64,000 nucleotides of DNA from Streptomyces luomodiensis. Its GTDB lineage: Bacteria > Actinomycetota > Actinomycetes > Streptomycetales > Streptomycetaceae. The position numbers and the translations under genes are program-made. The first letter of the stretch is position 1. Each line of letters begins with the position of its first letter. This document shows positions 29,781 through 37,352 of the stretch, piece by piece. The notes below the pieces were generated by a model. It was not told the DNA's origin, did no database searches, and was given only the letters and a program-made list of their open reading frames with translations. The stretch lies in the NCBI RefSeq assembly GCF_031679605.1, contig NZ_CP117522.1, positions 8,556,001 through 8,620,000 of the forward strand, given 5' to 3'.

Positions 29781-30792
29781 GGGCCAGTTCCTCGGCGCGC
29801 GCCATCTCCTCGTTGGTGAGGTGTCCCTGGGCGAGGCCGTAGCGGGTGCGGAAGGAGGTGAGCATGCGGTCGATGATCTCGGCTCGGGGCAGGCCGGTCT
29901 GGCGGCGGAGCGGGTCGACGCGTTTTCCGGCGCTCCTGGTGCCCTTGTCGGACATCTTCTCCTTGCCGATGCGCAGGACGTCGAGCATCTTGTCGGCGTC
30001 GATGTCGTACGCCATCGTCACGTGGTGCAGTACGGCGCCGTTCCCGGCGGCGAGGCGTTTCTGTGCGGCGCCGCCGATCTTGCCTGCCTCGGAGGCGATG
30101 TCGTTGAGGGGCTGGTACCAGGCTTTGATGCCCATGTCGCCGAGCGCGTTCAGCACCCAGTCGTCGAGGTAGGCGTAGGAGTCGGCGAACGACAGCCCGG
30201 AGACGAGGGAGGCCGGTACCGACAGGGAGTAGGTGATGGTGTTCTCGGCCTCCACGAACATGGCTCCGCCACCGGAAATGCGCCGCACCACGGTGACGCC
30301 GTGACGAGCCGCGCCCGCGGGGTCCACTTCATTGCGGAGGGATTGGAAGCTGCCGATGATGACGGCCGGGGCGCCCCATTCCCAGACGCGGAGGGTGGGG
30401 GCGCGGCGTCCGGCCGCGACCTCCTCGGTGAGGACCTGGTCCAGGGCCATGTGCAGGGCCGGGGACTGTGGCGGTTCGTGGATGAGCTGCCAGTCGTAGT
30501 CGGTCCAGTCCGTGGCTCGGGCCAGGGCTCGGCGCACGGACACCGCGACTCCCTCGGCCGTGATGCCGTACATCGTGGTGCCTGGTGGGAGTGCCGCCTC
30601 GATGCGTGCGGTGAGCCCCGCCGCGTCGGTGTCGGCGGGGGCGCCTTCCAGGGCGTGATCGATGGCGGCGAGGGCCTCGTCGGGTTCGAGGAAGAAGTCG
30701 CCGGCGACCCGCACGTTGCGCAGGACGCCGTCCTGGTGGTCCAGATCCACGACCACGAGCTTCCCGCCAGGGATCTTGTACTCGCCGTGCAT
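29737..30792 (-). CDS. lplA: Lipoate-protein ligase A with N-terminal accessory domain
   Basis: This 351-residue protein activates lipoate with ATP and transfers it to lipoyl domains of 2-oxoacid dehydrogenases and GcvH. The first ~95 residues (PGGKLVVVDLDH ... FFLEPDEALAAIDHALEG) form the accessory domain that in E. coli LplA is C-terminal; here it precedes the catalytic domain. Catalytic motifs are PAVIIGSFQS, RRISGGGAMF and the lysine region EAGKIGGAAQKR. The domain order is circularly permuted relative to E. coli but seen in other actinobacteria. It overlaps the MFS gene tail to tail. Confidence 0.92.
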   Translation of the reverse strand: MHGEYKIPGGKLVVVDLDHQDGVLRNVRVAGDFFLEPDEALAAIDHALEGAPADTDAAGLTARIEAALPPGTTMYGITAEGVAVSVRRALARATDWTDYDWQLIHEPPQSPALHMALDQVLTEEVAAGRRAPTLRVWEWGAPAVIIGSFQSLRNEVDPAGAARHGVTVVRRISGGGAMFVEAENTITYSLSVPASLVSGLSFADSYAYLDDWVLNALGDMGIKAWYQPLNDIASEAGKIGGAAQKRLAAGNGAVLHHVTMAYDIDADKMLDVLRIGKEKMSDKGTRSAGKRVDPLRRQTGLPRAEIIDRMLTSFRTRYGLAQGHLTNEEMARAEELALTKYSNEEWTARVP

Positions 30793-30885
30793 GTCCTGCC
30801 CGCCTCCTGCCTCGGTCCGGCGCCCTCGATCATTATCCCGCGTCAGGTCGCGCGCTCCGGCCGGGTCCGGTTTCGGTCCGGACGG

Positions 30886-30940
30886 TTGACACCGCCGCGG
30901 GCTTCACTGACCATGTGAACGCTCTTTGGGAGCGCTCCCA
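30886..30940 (+). promoter_or_regulatory. CebR box with upstream -35 element
   Basis: TGGGAGCGCTCCCA at 30927-30940 is a perfect 14-bp palindrome identical to the CebR (cellobiose-responsive LacI-family repressor) operator known in Streptomyces. A TTGACA at 30886-30891 lies upstream, so the box would sit just after the -10 region and block transcription. It is about 130 bp before the GH44 gene, which fits cello-oligosaccharide induction. Confidence 0.85.
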
Positions 30941-31070
30941 TGCACGTCCCCCCATCGTGAGGCCGTACGGCACCACCCGCCCCTGTGCCCCGCCCGTGCA
31001 CACGTGTGCTCCTGTGCCTGCCGCGTGGCCGGGCCGTGCCGCATGGCCGTCTGGAAGGAGGACCATGCGC

Positions 31071-33485
31071 ATGACTCCGAGGGCCGCGCTGGCGGCCGTG
31101 GTGCTGCTGGTGGCGGGCGGGGGGCTGGCCGACCCCGTCCGGGCCAGTGCCTTACCGGACCGGGGCGCGGCCCGCGCCGCCGCGGACGGCCCCGCGCTCA
31201 CCGTCGACGCCACCACCGGGCGCCACCCGATCGACCCGCACATCTACGGGATCAACTTCGCCGACGAGTCGCTGGCCGAGGAGCTGCGGCTGCCGGTCCG
31301 GCGGTGGGGCGGAAACGCCACGACCCGCTACAACTACCAGCTGGACGCCTACAACGCGGGCGCGGACTGGTACTTCGAGAACCTCTTCTACGACAACGGC
31401 ACCGACGGGCTGCCGGACGGCTCCGAGGCCGACAAGTTCATCGACCAGAACCGCCGCACCGGCACCGACACCGTGCTGACCGTGCCGATGAGCGGCTGGA
31501 CGACGGCGGCCCGCAACGCCGCCTGCGGCTTCAGCATCGCCCGTTACGGACCCCAGCAGGGCAGCGACGCCCAGTGGCGTCCGGACTGCGGCAACGGGGT
31601 GAAGAGCGACGGCACCAATGTCACCGGCAACGATCCGGCCGACACCAGCGTGGCCGCGGGACCGGAGTTCACGGGGGACTGGGTGCGGTATCTGAACCGC
31701 GCCTACGGGAGCGCGGACGACGGCGGGGTGCGCTTCTACGACCTCGACAACGAGCCCGACCTGTGGCACAGCACCCACCGGGACGTCCACCCGGACGGAG
31801 CGGGCTACGACGAGCTGCGGGACCGCGCCTACGCCACCGCCGACGCGATCAAGGACGCCGATCCGGGGGCGAAGACCCTCGGCCCGGTCGGCTGGGGCTT
31901 CAACTCCCTGATCTACTCCGGCCTCGACCAGAAGACCTGCAACGAGAAGGGCGGCGACTGCTGGTCCAACCCGCCGGACCGGGCGGCCCACGGCGGACTG
32001 CAGTTCGCCCCCTGGTACCTCCAGCAGATGAAGGCGTACGAGCAGAGCCACGGCCGCCGCGTCCTGGACTACTTCGACGAGCACATCTACCCGCAGCAGT
32101 CCGGGGTGTTCGGCGACGCCGTCGATGCGGACACCCAGGCCCTGCGGCTGCGCTCCACACGGCAGCTGTGGGACCCCACGTACGTGGACGAGAGCTGGAT
32201 CAACCAGCCGGTGCAGTTCATCCCCCGGATGCGGTCCCTGGTCGACGAGAACTACCCGGGCACCAAGCTCGCCATCACCGAGTACAACTGGGGCGCGCTG
32301 AACCACATCAACGGGGCCCTCGCCCAGGCCGATGTGCTCGGCATCTTCGGGCGGGAGGGGCTGGACCTGGCCACCTTGTGGGACCCGCCCGCCGCCACCG
32401 AGCCCGGTGCCTACGCCTTCCGGATGTTCCGCAACTACGACGGCGAGGGCGGCTCGTTCGGCGAGACCGCGGTCCACGCGGCCAGCGCCGACCAGGAGAA
32501 GCTCGCCGTCTACGCGGCCGAACGCGCCAGTGACCACGCGCTGACCGTGGTGGTCGTCAACAAGACCACCGGCGACCTGACCGCCCCGGTGTCCCTGACC
32601 GGCGGCACCGGAACGGCCGGAGCGGCACAGGTCTACCGCTACGGCCAGGACGACACCACCGCGATACGGCACCTGGCCGACCAGCCGCTGACCGACGGCG
32701 GCTTCACCACGACCTTCCCCGCGTACTCCATCACCACCTACGTGCTGCCCGCCGGGTCCGCCGAGGCGGAACCGCCCACCGCCCCCGGCACCCCCGCCGC
32801 CACCGCGGTCGGTTCGGACCGGGCCACCCTGTCCTGGACCGCGTCCACCGCCGGGTCCTCCCCGGTGGCGAGCTACCAGGTGTACTCCGGCGACCCCGCC
32901 GGCACCGCTCCGGTGGCCACCGTCGACGCCCCCGCCACGAGCGCCACCGTCACCGGGCTGTCCCCGGCCACCGCCTACACCTTCCGGGTGGTGGCCAAGG
33001 ACACCGCGGGCCGCTCTTCCCCACCGTCCGCCCCGGTGCGGGTGACCACCGCCGCGGCCCAGCCGGCCGGCTGCACGGTCGACTACCGGGTGGGCAACGA
33101 CTGGGGCACCGGTTTCACCGCCACCGTCACGCTCACCAACCGGGGCCCCGCGCTGAACGGCTGGCGGCTCGGCTTCTCCTTCACCGGCGACCAGAAGGTC
33201 ACCCACGGCTGGAACGGCACCTGGAGCCAGAACGGCGCCGCCGTCACCGCCAAGGACGCCGGCTGGAACGCCGCCCTGGCCACCGGCACGTCCACGACCA
33301 TCGGATTCAACGGCTCCTACACCGGGACGAACGCCGCGCCACGGGACTTCACCCTGAACGGCGAGCCCTGCACCGTCCCCGGCACCGCGGCCGCCGCACG
33401 GATCGCGGCCCCGGTCGGACACGCGCCCGGGGACGGGGCCGTACACGGATCCGCCGGGGCCGTACCCGGATCCGTACGACGGTGA
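31071..33485 (+). CDS. Secreted GH44 endoglucanase/xyloglucanase with FnIII and CBM2
   Basis: The 804-residue precursor has a Sec signal peptide (about 1-28, cleaved near ADPVRASA), then a GH44 catalytic region (about 40-560). The acid/base Glu228 is in LDNEPDLW and the nucleophile Glu404 in AITEYNWG. A fibronectin III domain (about 566-655) and a CBM2 cellulose-binding module (about 667-766, bounded by Cys in CTVDYRVGN and GEPCTV) follow. GH44 enzymes cleave beta-1,4-glucan or xyloglucan. ATG 31071 is preferred because AAGGAGG lies 9 nt upstream; ATG 31065 is also possible. A CebR box upstream indicates induction by cellobiose-type sugars. Confidence 0.93.
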   Translation: MTPRAALAAVVLLVAGGGLADPVRASALPDRGAARAAADGPALTVDATTGRHPIDPHIYGINFADESLAEELRLPVRRWGGNATTRYNYQLDAYNAGADWYFENLFYDNGTDGLPDGSEADKFIDQNRRTGTDTVLTVPMSGWTTAARNAACGFSIARYGPQQGSDAQWRPDCGNGVKSDGTNVTGNDPADTSVAAGPEFTGDWVRYLNRAYGSADDGGVRFYDLDNEPDLWHSTHRDVHPDGAGYDELRDRAYATADAIKDADPGAKTLGPVGWGFNSLIYSGLDQKTCNEKGGDCWSNPPDRAAHGGLQFAPWYLQQMKAYEQSHGRRVLDYFDEHIYPQQSGVFGDAVDADTQALRLRSTRQLWDPTYVDESWINQPVQFIPRMRSLVDENYPGTKLAITEYNWGALNHINGALAQADVLGIFGREGLDLATLWDPPAATEPGAYAFRMFRNYDGEGGSFGETAVHAASADQEKLAVYAAERASDHALTVVVVNKTTGDLTAPVSLTGGTGTAGAAQVYRYGQDDTTAIRHLADQPLTDGGFTTTFPAYSITTYVLPAGSAEAEPPTAPGTPAATAVGSDRATLSWTASTAGSSPVASYQVYSGDPAGTAPVATVDAPATSATVTGLSPATAYTFRVVAKDTAGRSSPPSAPVRVTTAAAQPAGCTVDYRVGNDWGTGFTATVTLTNRGPALNGWRLGFSFTGDQKVTHGWNGTWSQNGAAVTAKDAGWNAALATGTSTTIGFNGSYTGTNAAPRDFTLNGEPCTVPGTAAAARIAAPVGHAPGDGAVHGSAGAVPGSVRR

Positions 33486-33495
33486 CGGGGCCGGG

Positions 33496-33963
33496 TCACG
33501 CTCCGGTGGTCGAACCCGGGCGGACGATCATGAGGATGGTCACGACCGCCCACAGCAGGTTGAACACGCCCGTGAACATGGCCAGTTGGGCCGTTTCGGT
33601 CCGCTCCAGGGCCTTGTGGGCACCGAGGGTGTCGATGAGCTCGTCCTGACGCGGCAGCACGAAGGCGGCCAGGATGCCGGCGGCCGCGGCCGTCAGCGCG
33701 ATGGAGGCGGTGAGCCAGCCGCTGCTGAGGACGCCCATCGCGGCGGCCGTGGCGAAGCCGAGAAGGGGCACGGCCAGGCCCAGCTTGGCGTAGACACGGC
33801 AGATGCGGTGCAGGAGCCGGACCGTACCCAGGTCCGCCGCGCCCTCGGCGGCGGCCGCGTGGGCGCGGCGGGCCGCGGCCGGGAACATGCTCGCGGCGAC
33901 CGTGACGGGGCCGATCGCGACGATGGCGGCCAGGACGTGCAGGGAGAGCAGGATCTTGGTCAT
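33496..33963 (-). CDS. DUF2269-like integral membrane protein
   Basis: This 155-residue protein has four hydrophobic segments: residues about 3-25, 60-80, 85-105 and 130-150. It starts MTKILLSLHVLAAIVAIGPV, the pattern of DUF2269-type membrane proteins with a conserved His in helix 1. Function unknown. It is convergent with the GH44 gene and lies 228 bp downstream of the TetR regulator on the same strand, so it could be a TetR-controlled gene. Confidence 0.75.
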   Translation of the reverse strand: MTKILLSLHVLAAIVAIGPVTVAASMFPAAARRAHAAAAEGAADLGTVRLLHRICRVYAKLGLAVPLLGFATAAAMGVLSSGWLTASIALTAAAAGILAAFVLPRQDELIDTLGAHKALERTETAQLAMFTGVFNLLWAVVTILMIVRPGSTTGA

Positions 33964-34191
33964 CGGGTGGCGTCCGGCTCCGTTCCGAAGGTGGCGAGCA
34001 CCAGCGTCTCCTTCCAGGCGTGGGGCGGGTGGCGCCCGCCCCACGCTAGGGAGCCGGAGGAGGATCACCCAGGGGCGTGAGTGACAGACATCAACGGATT
34101 CCCGCCATGCCGGGCCGGGACCACGGCGGGCCGGGGCCACGGCGGCCGGGACCGCGGCGAGCGGGTCGGCGGCGGGTCGGTCGGCGGCGGG

Positions 34192-34755
34192 TCAGCGGAT
34201 ATGGGCGGTGAGCAGGCCGAGGGCTCCGTCGACCGCCCGGCCGAAGACCTCGGCCGAGTCGGCGGCGCGGGCCAGCACATAGCCGCCCTGCAATACCGCG
34301 ACCAGCGCGGTGGCCGTGCCCACCGGGTCGAGCCCGGGGGCGAGCTCGCCGTTTCCGCGCCCCTCCGCCAGCAGCCCGGTCAGCCGGTCGGTGAGCCAGG
34401 TGAAGGTGTCCTCGACCGGCCGGCGCAGATCCGGGTCCGCCATCACATCGGGGTCCTGGGTGAGACGGCCGACCGGGCAGCCCTTCAGGACGTCCCGTTC
34501 CCGCCGCAGATAGGCCGTGATCCGCTCGACCACCGTGCCGGGGCCGCTGAACTGGGCCTCCGCCCTGCTCCGCAGCTCCTCGGCGCTGCGGCTGATGGCG
34601 GCGAGCGCCAGATCGGGTTTCCCGTGGAAGTGGTGGTACATGCTGCCCTGGCCCGCTCCGGACCGCGCCTGGATCGCCTTCGGGCTCGTGCCCACGTAGC
34701 CGCGCTCCCACAGCAGCTCACGGGTGCTTGCGATGAGTCGTTCCCGGGTGTCCAT
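34192..34755 (-). CDS. TetR-family transcriptional regulator
   Basis: This 187-residue regulator has an N-terminal helix-turn-helix: RERLIASTRELLWERGYVG, AIQARSGAGQGSMYHHFHGK. The C-terminal helical ligand domain reads VERITAYLRRERDVLKGCPVGRL. The 'GCPVGRL' segment is typical of the TetR group whose ligand pocket contains Cys. ATG 34755 is chosen over one 30 nt upstream because the latter lies in the operator. A palindrome beginning 12 bp upstream suggests autorepression and joint control of the divergent GNAT gene. Confidence 0.92.
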   Translation of the reverse strand: MDTRERLIASTRELLWERGYVGTSPKAIQARSGAGQGSMYHHFHGKPDLALAAISRSAEELRSRAEAQFSGPGTVVERITAYLRRERDVLKGCPVGRLTQDPDVMADPDLRRPVEDTFTWLTDRLTGLLAEGRGNGELAPGLDPVGTATALVAVLQGGYVLARAADSAEVFGRAVDGALGLLTAHIR

Positions 34756-34766
34756 GGACAGGATCA

Positions 34767-34782
34767 TACATACTAGTAGGTA
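34767..34782. promoter_or_regulatory. TetR operator candidate
   Basis: TACATACTAGTAGGTA is a near-perfect 16-bp dyad: TAC..ACTAGT..GTA with a perfect ACTAGT centre. It lies 12 bp upstream of the tetR start, in the gap between tetR and the divergent GNAT gene. Its form is that of many TetR/AcrR boxes. Confidence 0.65.
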
Positions 34783-34862
34783 CAAAAGAAACGCGCGGAC
34801 GAGCCTCTCGATGGCAGGATCCCTCCCGTAGTGCGCGTTGGTTCGGACCGTGGAGGGTGACG

Positions 34863-35423
34863 ATGTACGCGATGTCCCTGGGCGAGGACGGCGCGGAGCT
34901 GCGCCCGCTGGAGCCGTGGCAGGCCGAGGAGTTCCTGCTCCACATGGACCGGGGACGGGAGTTCATCGGGCGGTACATCGGGCTGGCGGACGCCGTCGCG
35001 GACCTGGAGTCGGCCCGTGCGTTCCTCCAGGGGTACGCGGAGAAGGCGGCGGCCGACGCCGGGCGGATCCACGGCATCTGGGCGGACGGCACACTGGTCG
35101 GCGGAGTCCTCTTCCGGACGATGGACATCAAGCAGGGCACCGCGGAGGCGGGTTGCTGGCTGGAGCCGTCGGCGGTGGGCAGGGGACTGGTGACCCGGGC
35201 CGCGCGCCTGATCATCGACTGGGCCGTCGAGGAGCGGGGCATCCACCGCGTCGAGTGGTGGGCCGCCTCCGCCAACGAGGCCAGCGTCGCCGTGGCCCGG
35301 CGGCTGGGGATGACCAGGGAGGGTGTGCTGCGGCAGAGCTACTGCCATCGGGGCGAACGGTACGACATGGAGATCTGGTCGGCGCTCGCGCCGGAGTGGC
35401 GGGCGGGCCGGACGTCCTCCTGA
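34863..35423 (+). CDS. GNAT-family N-acetyltransferase (RimJ/RimL-like)
   Basis: This 186-residue acetyltransferase has an N-terminal AELRPLEPWQAEEFLLHMDR, the acetyl-CoA loop AEAGCWLEPSAVGRGLVTRAA (Q/RxxGxG/A replaced by AVGRGLV) and ASANEASVAVARRLGM, typical of ribosomal-protein/antibiotic acetyltransferases. The acceptor is unknown. ATG 34863 follows GGAGGG by 5 nt. It is divergent from the TetR regulator and shares its operator region, so acetylation of a toxic amine under TetR control is a reasonable guess. Confidence 0.88.
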   Translation: MYAMSLGEDGAELRPLEPWQAEEFLLHMDRGREFIGRYIGLADAVADLESARAFLQGYAEKAAADAGRIHGIWADGTLVGGVLFRTMDIKQGTAEAGCWLEPSAVGRGLVTRAARLIIDWAVEERGIHRVEWWAASANEASVAVARRLGMTREGVLRQSYCHRGERYDMEIWSALAPEWRAGRTSS

Positions 35424-35490
35424 GCCCCGTGTGGCCAACTCGTCCTGATCCACCGGGCGTTGCCGCCGCCATGAGGCGGAGCCGAAGGCG

Positions 35491-35580
35491 GTGCCGAACG
35501 TCCGGACGCGGTGCCGAACGTCCGGACGCGGTGCCGAACGTCCGGATGCGGTGCCGAATGGCCGGACGCGGTGCCGAACG
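35491..35580. repeat. 20-bp direct tandem repeat, 4.5 copies
   Basis: The unit GTGCCGAACGTCCGGACGCG repeats head to tail from 35491. The first two copies are identical, the third and fourth carry single and double changes, and a final half copy ends at 35580. It lies between the GNAT stop and the start of the next gene, 45 bp before that start. The unit length is not a multiple of three, so it is not coding. Confidence 0.9.
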
Positions 35581-35625
35581 GAAAACGACTGGGCACCGCA
35601 CCGGACCCGGTGTTACAACCGCGCG

Positions 35626-36291
35626 GTGGGAACCTGGACCGACGCCTTCATCGCCCCCGCCGAACCGACCCTGCTCCCGGCGGAGTCCTTCGGCCGCCTC
35701 GTGGTGGACCTGGCCCGCGAGCGTCTGGTCCGTACACCGTGGTCGCTCCTGGCGGGCAGGCTCTGCGTCAACGCGAGCCTCAACTGGACCAGCGTCAGCG
35801 GGAAGGCGCGCTACGACCGGCCCGCCGTGGGCACGCCGCTCAGCACCGAGAGACATCCGCTGTGGCAGGACGACGACCTGTGGCGGGACGACGACCCGCC
35901 GCCCTGGGGCGATTCCCACGAGGAGGCGCGACTGCTCGCCACGGGCGAGCGGATACTCGACGTCCTCCCGGCCCTCCGGGCGGCTCCGTACGCACAGGAG
36001 GACATCGCGGTCGTGTTCCCCTGCCTGGACTTCCGCCACCGGGGCATCGCCGACTTCCTGATCGGCGAGGACCACCGCACCATGCTGGTGTGCTTCGCGC
36101 TGGCCCGGCCGCAGGCCCGCCCGCTCGCCGCGGACGACACGGCGGAACCCGGCGGGGAGGTGCATCCGGTGCGCACCTGCGTGGTCCACACCTACAAACT
36201 CGCCCGGCGGTACGGCCCCGCCTCGGCGATCACCGCCGTCGCCGCCCGCCACCTCGGTCCCGACCTGGTCACCGGCAGGACCTGGGGCTGA
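35626..36291 (+). CDS. Conserved hypothetical cytoplasmic protein
   Basis: This 221-residue protein is read from a GTG at 35626; the frame is open further upstream, but that part encodes only the tandem repeat. It is rich in Asp, Trp and Arg: WTDAFIAPAEPTLL at the start, WQDDDLWRDDDPPPWGD in the middle, and ARRYGPASAITAVAARHLGP at the end. There is no signal peptide, membrane segment or motif that I recognise. It is convergent with the methyltransferase gene. The start codon is uncertain because no good ribosome-binding site is visible. Confidence 0.6.
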   Translation: MGTWTDAFIAPAEPTLLPAESFGRLVVDLARERLVRTPWSLLAGRLCVNASLNWTSVSGKARYDRPAVGTPLSTERHPLWQDDDLWRDDDPPPWGDSHEEARLLATGERILDVLPALRAAPYAQEDIAVVFPCLDFRHRGIADFLIGEDHRTMLVCFALARPQARPLAADDTAEPGGEVHPVRTCVVHTYKLARRYGPASAITAVAARHLGPDLVTGRTWG

Positions 36292-36340
36292 CCGCGAGGG
36301 CCGGCGGGGGACGGTGGGGGTCGGTGGGGGCAGCGGGGCG

Positions 36341-37087
36341 TCAACGGAGGCGGCGGGCGACGGTGATGATTTCCGGGCTGGTGTCCGTCAGCGGCCCGCG
36401 GTCCCAGTCCCCGAACCGCTCCGCCGCCTCGAGTCCCGCCTCGGCCAGGAACCCGGCCAGCGTCTCCGGGCCGAGGAACCGCAGCGTGCTGCGGCTCAGC
36501 AGGGGCCCATCCCAGCCCGTGCCGGTGTAGGTGTGCGTGGCCGAGACGAGATCGCCCCGCACCGGCAGCTCCACCTCGCACACACAGCGCACCACGGCCC
36601 CGGTGGGGTCCACCACCTCGCCCGAGTACCGCGTGTCCCAGTCCTCCCACTCCCGTACCAGCGGATTGCGGGTCTCGAACACGAAGCGGCCGCCGTCGGC
36701 CAGCGCCGTGGCGATCGCGGCCGGCGCACCGCGCAACTCGTCGTCCCCGAGCAGCTGCTGGAAAGCGTGGCCGGTCATCACCACCAGATCGAACTCACGG
36801 TGCCACCGCCGCGCCGACACCGCGTCGCCGAGCACCCACTCCACATCCGGGCGCGCCCGCGCCACCTCCAGCATCCCCGCCCCGGGATCCAGCCCGCACA
36901 GCCGTCCCGTGTGCCCGTCCTCCCGCGCTCTGCGCAACAGCGCGCCCGTTCCGCACCCCACGTCCAGCACGGAACGGGCGGACATCACCAGGGGGAGATA
37001 GAACGCGAAGTCCGTGCGCTCGTCCCAGGGGCAGAACAGGTCGTACAGCACGGCCAGCCGGTGATCGGAGAACTGCGTGTCCACCAT
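36341..37087 (-). CDS. Class I SAM-dependent methyltransferase
   Basis: This 248-residue methyltransferase has the SAM-binding motif I VLDVGCGTGALL, the acidic residue after beta-2 in GLDPGAGMLE, and motif II/III regions DLVVMTGHAFQ and GRFVFETRNP. ATG 37087 is preferred; the longer frame upstream adds Cys/Arg-rich sequence of no family character. Substrate unknown; small-molecule methyltransferases of this pattern are common in Streptomyces. It is divergent from the TPR gene. Confidence 0.9.
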   Translation of the reverse strand: MVDTQFSDHRLAVLYDLFCPWDERTDFAFYLPLVMSARSVLDVGCGTGALLRRAREDGHTGRLCGLDPGAGMLEVARARPDVEWVLGDAVSARRWHREFDLVVMTGHAFQQLLGDDELRGAPAAIATALADGGRFVFETRNPLVREWEDWDTRYSGEVVDPTGAVVRCVCEVELPVRGDLVSATHTYTGTGWDGPLLSRSTLRFLGPETLAGFLAEAGLEAAERFGDWDRGPLTDTSPEIITVARRLR

Positions 37088-37287
37088 GGCCGTCAGAGTG
37101 CCCGCGCACCGGCGCGCGCACAAGATCCGGCACTCGCCCCGGCCGTGAGCGGGTGGGCCGGGAAAGTTTTTGCCGTCGATCGAGCCATCCGGTGAACCTC
37201 GAAGGGCCTGGTCGCGTCTTGATCATCGACGGGATGCGCCGCAGCGGTGCCGCTTGGCCGACTCAGGCTTCCGGCTAGCTATACACT

Positions 37288-37301
37288 GCATGTATACATG
37301 C
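37288..37301. promoter_or_regulatory. Perfect palindrome in the TPR-gene promoter region
   Basis: GCATGTATACATGC is a 14-bp perfect palindrome 51 bp upstream of the TPR gene start, extended by a CAC/GTG pair after one mismatch (37284-37305). It is in the most A/T-rich stretch of the intergenic region (CTATACACTGCATGTATACA), where a promoter would be expected, so operator function is likely. Regulator unknown. Confidence 0.5.
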
Positions 37302-37352
37302 GGTGCATAGGTGCGCCGCGCGCTCTTGGGGACCACAGACGGAAAGGCATCC

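Noticed and set aside
31152..33446. Long open frame opposite the GH44 gene (764 codons)
   Set aside because: It is an effect of G/C-rich third positions. Its translation is a Gly/Val/Arg-rich composition without domains, while the + strand gives a clear GH44-FnIII-CBM2 protein.
31071..33485. Assigning the GH44 enzyme to a thaxtomin- or cellulase-specific pathway because of the CebR box
   Set aside because: No txt, cebEFG or bglC genes are in the window. The box supports cellobiose control only.
35491..35580. Possible CRISPR array
   Set aside because: The units are contiguous 20-bp copies without spacers and there are no cas genes.
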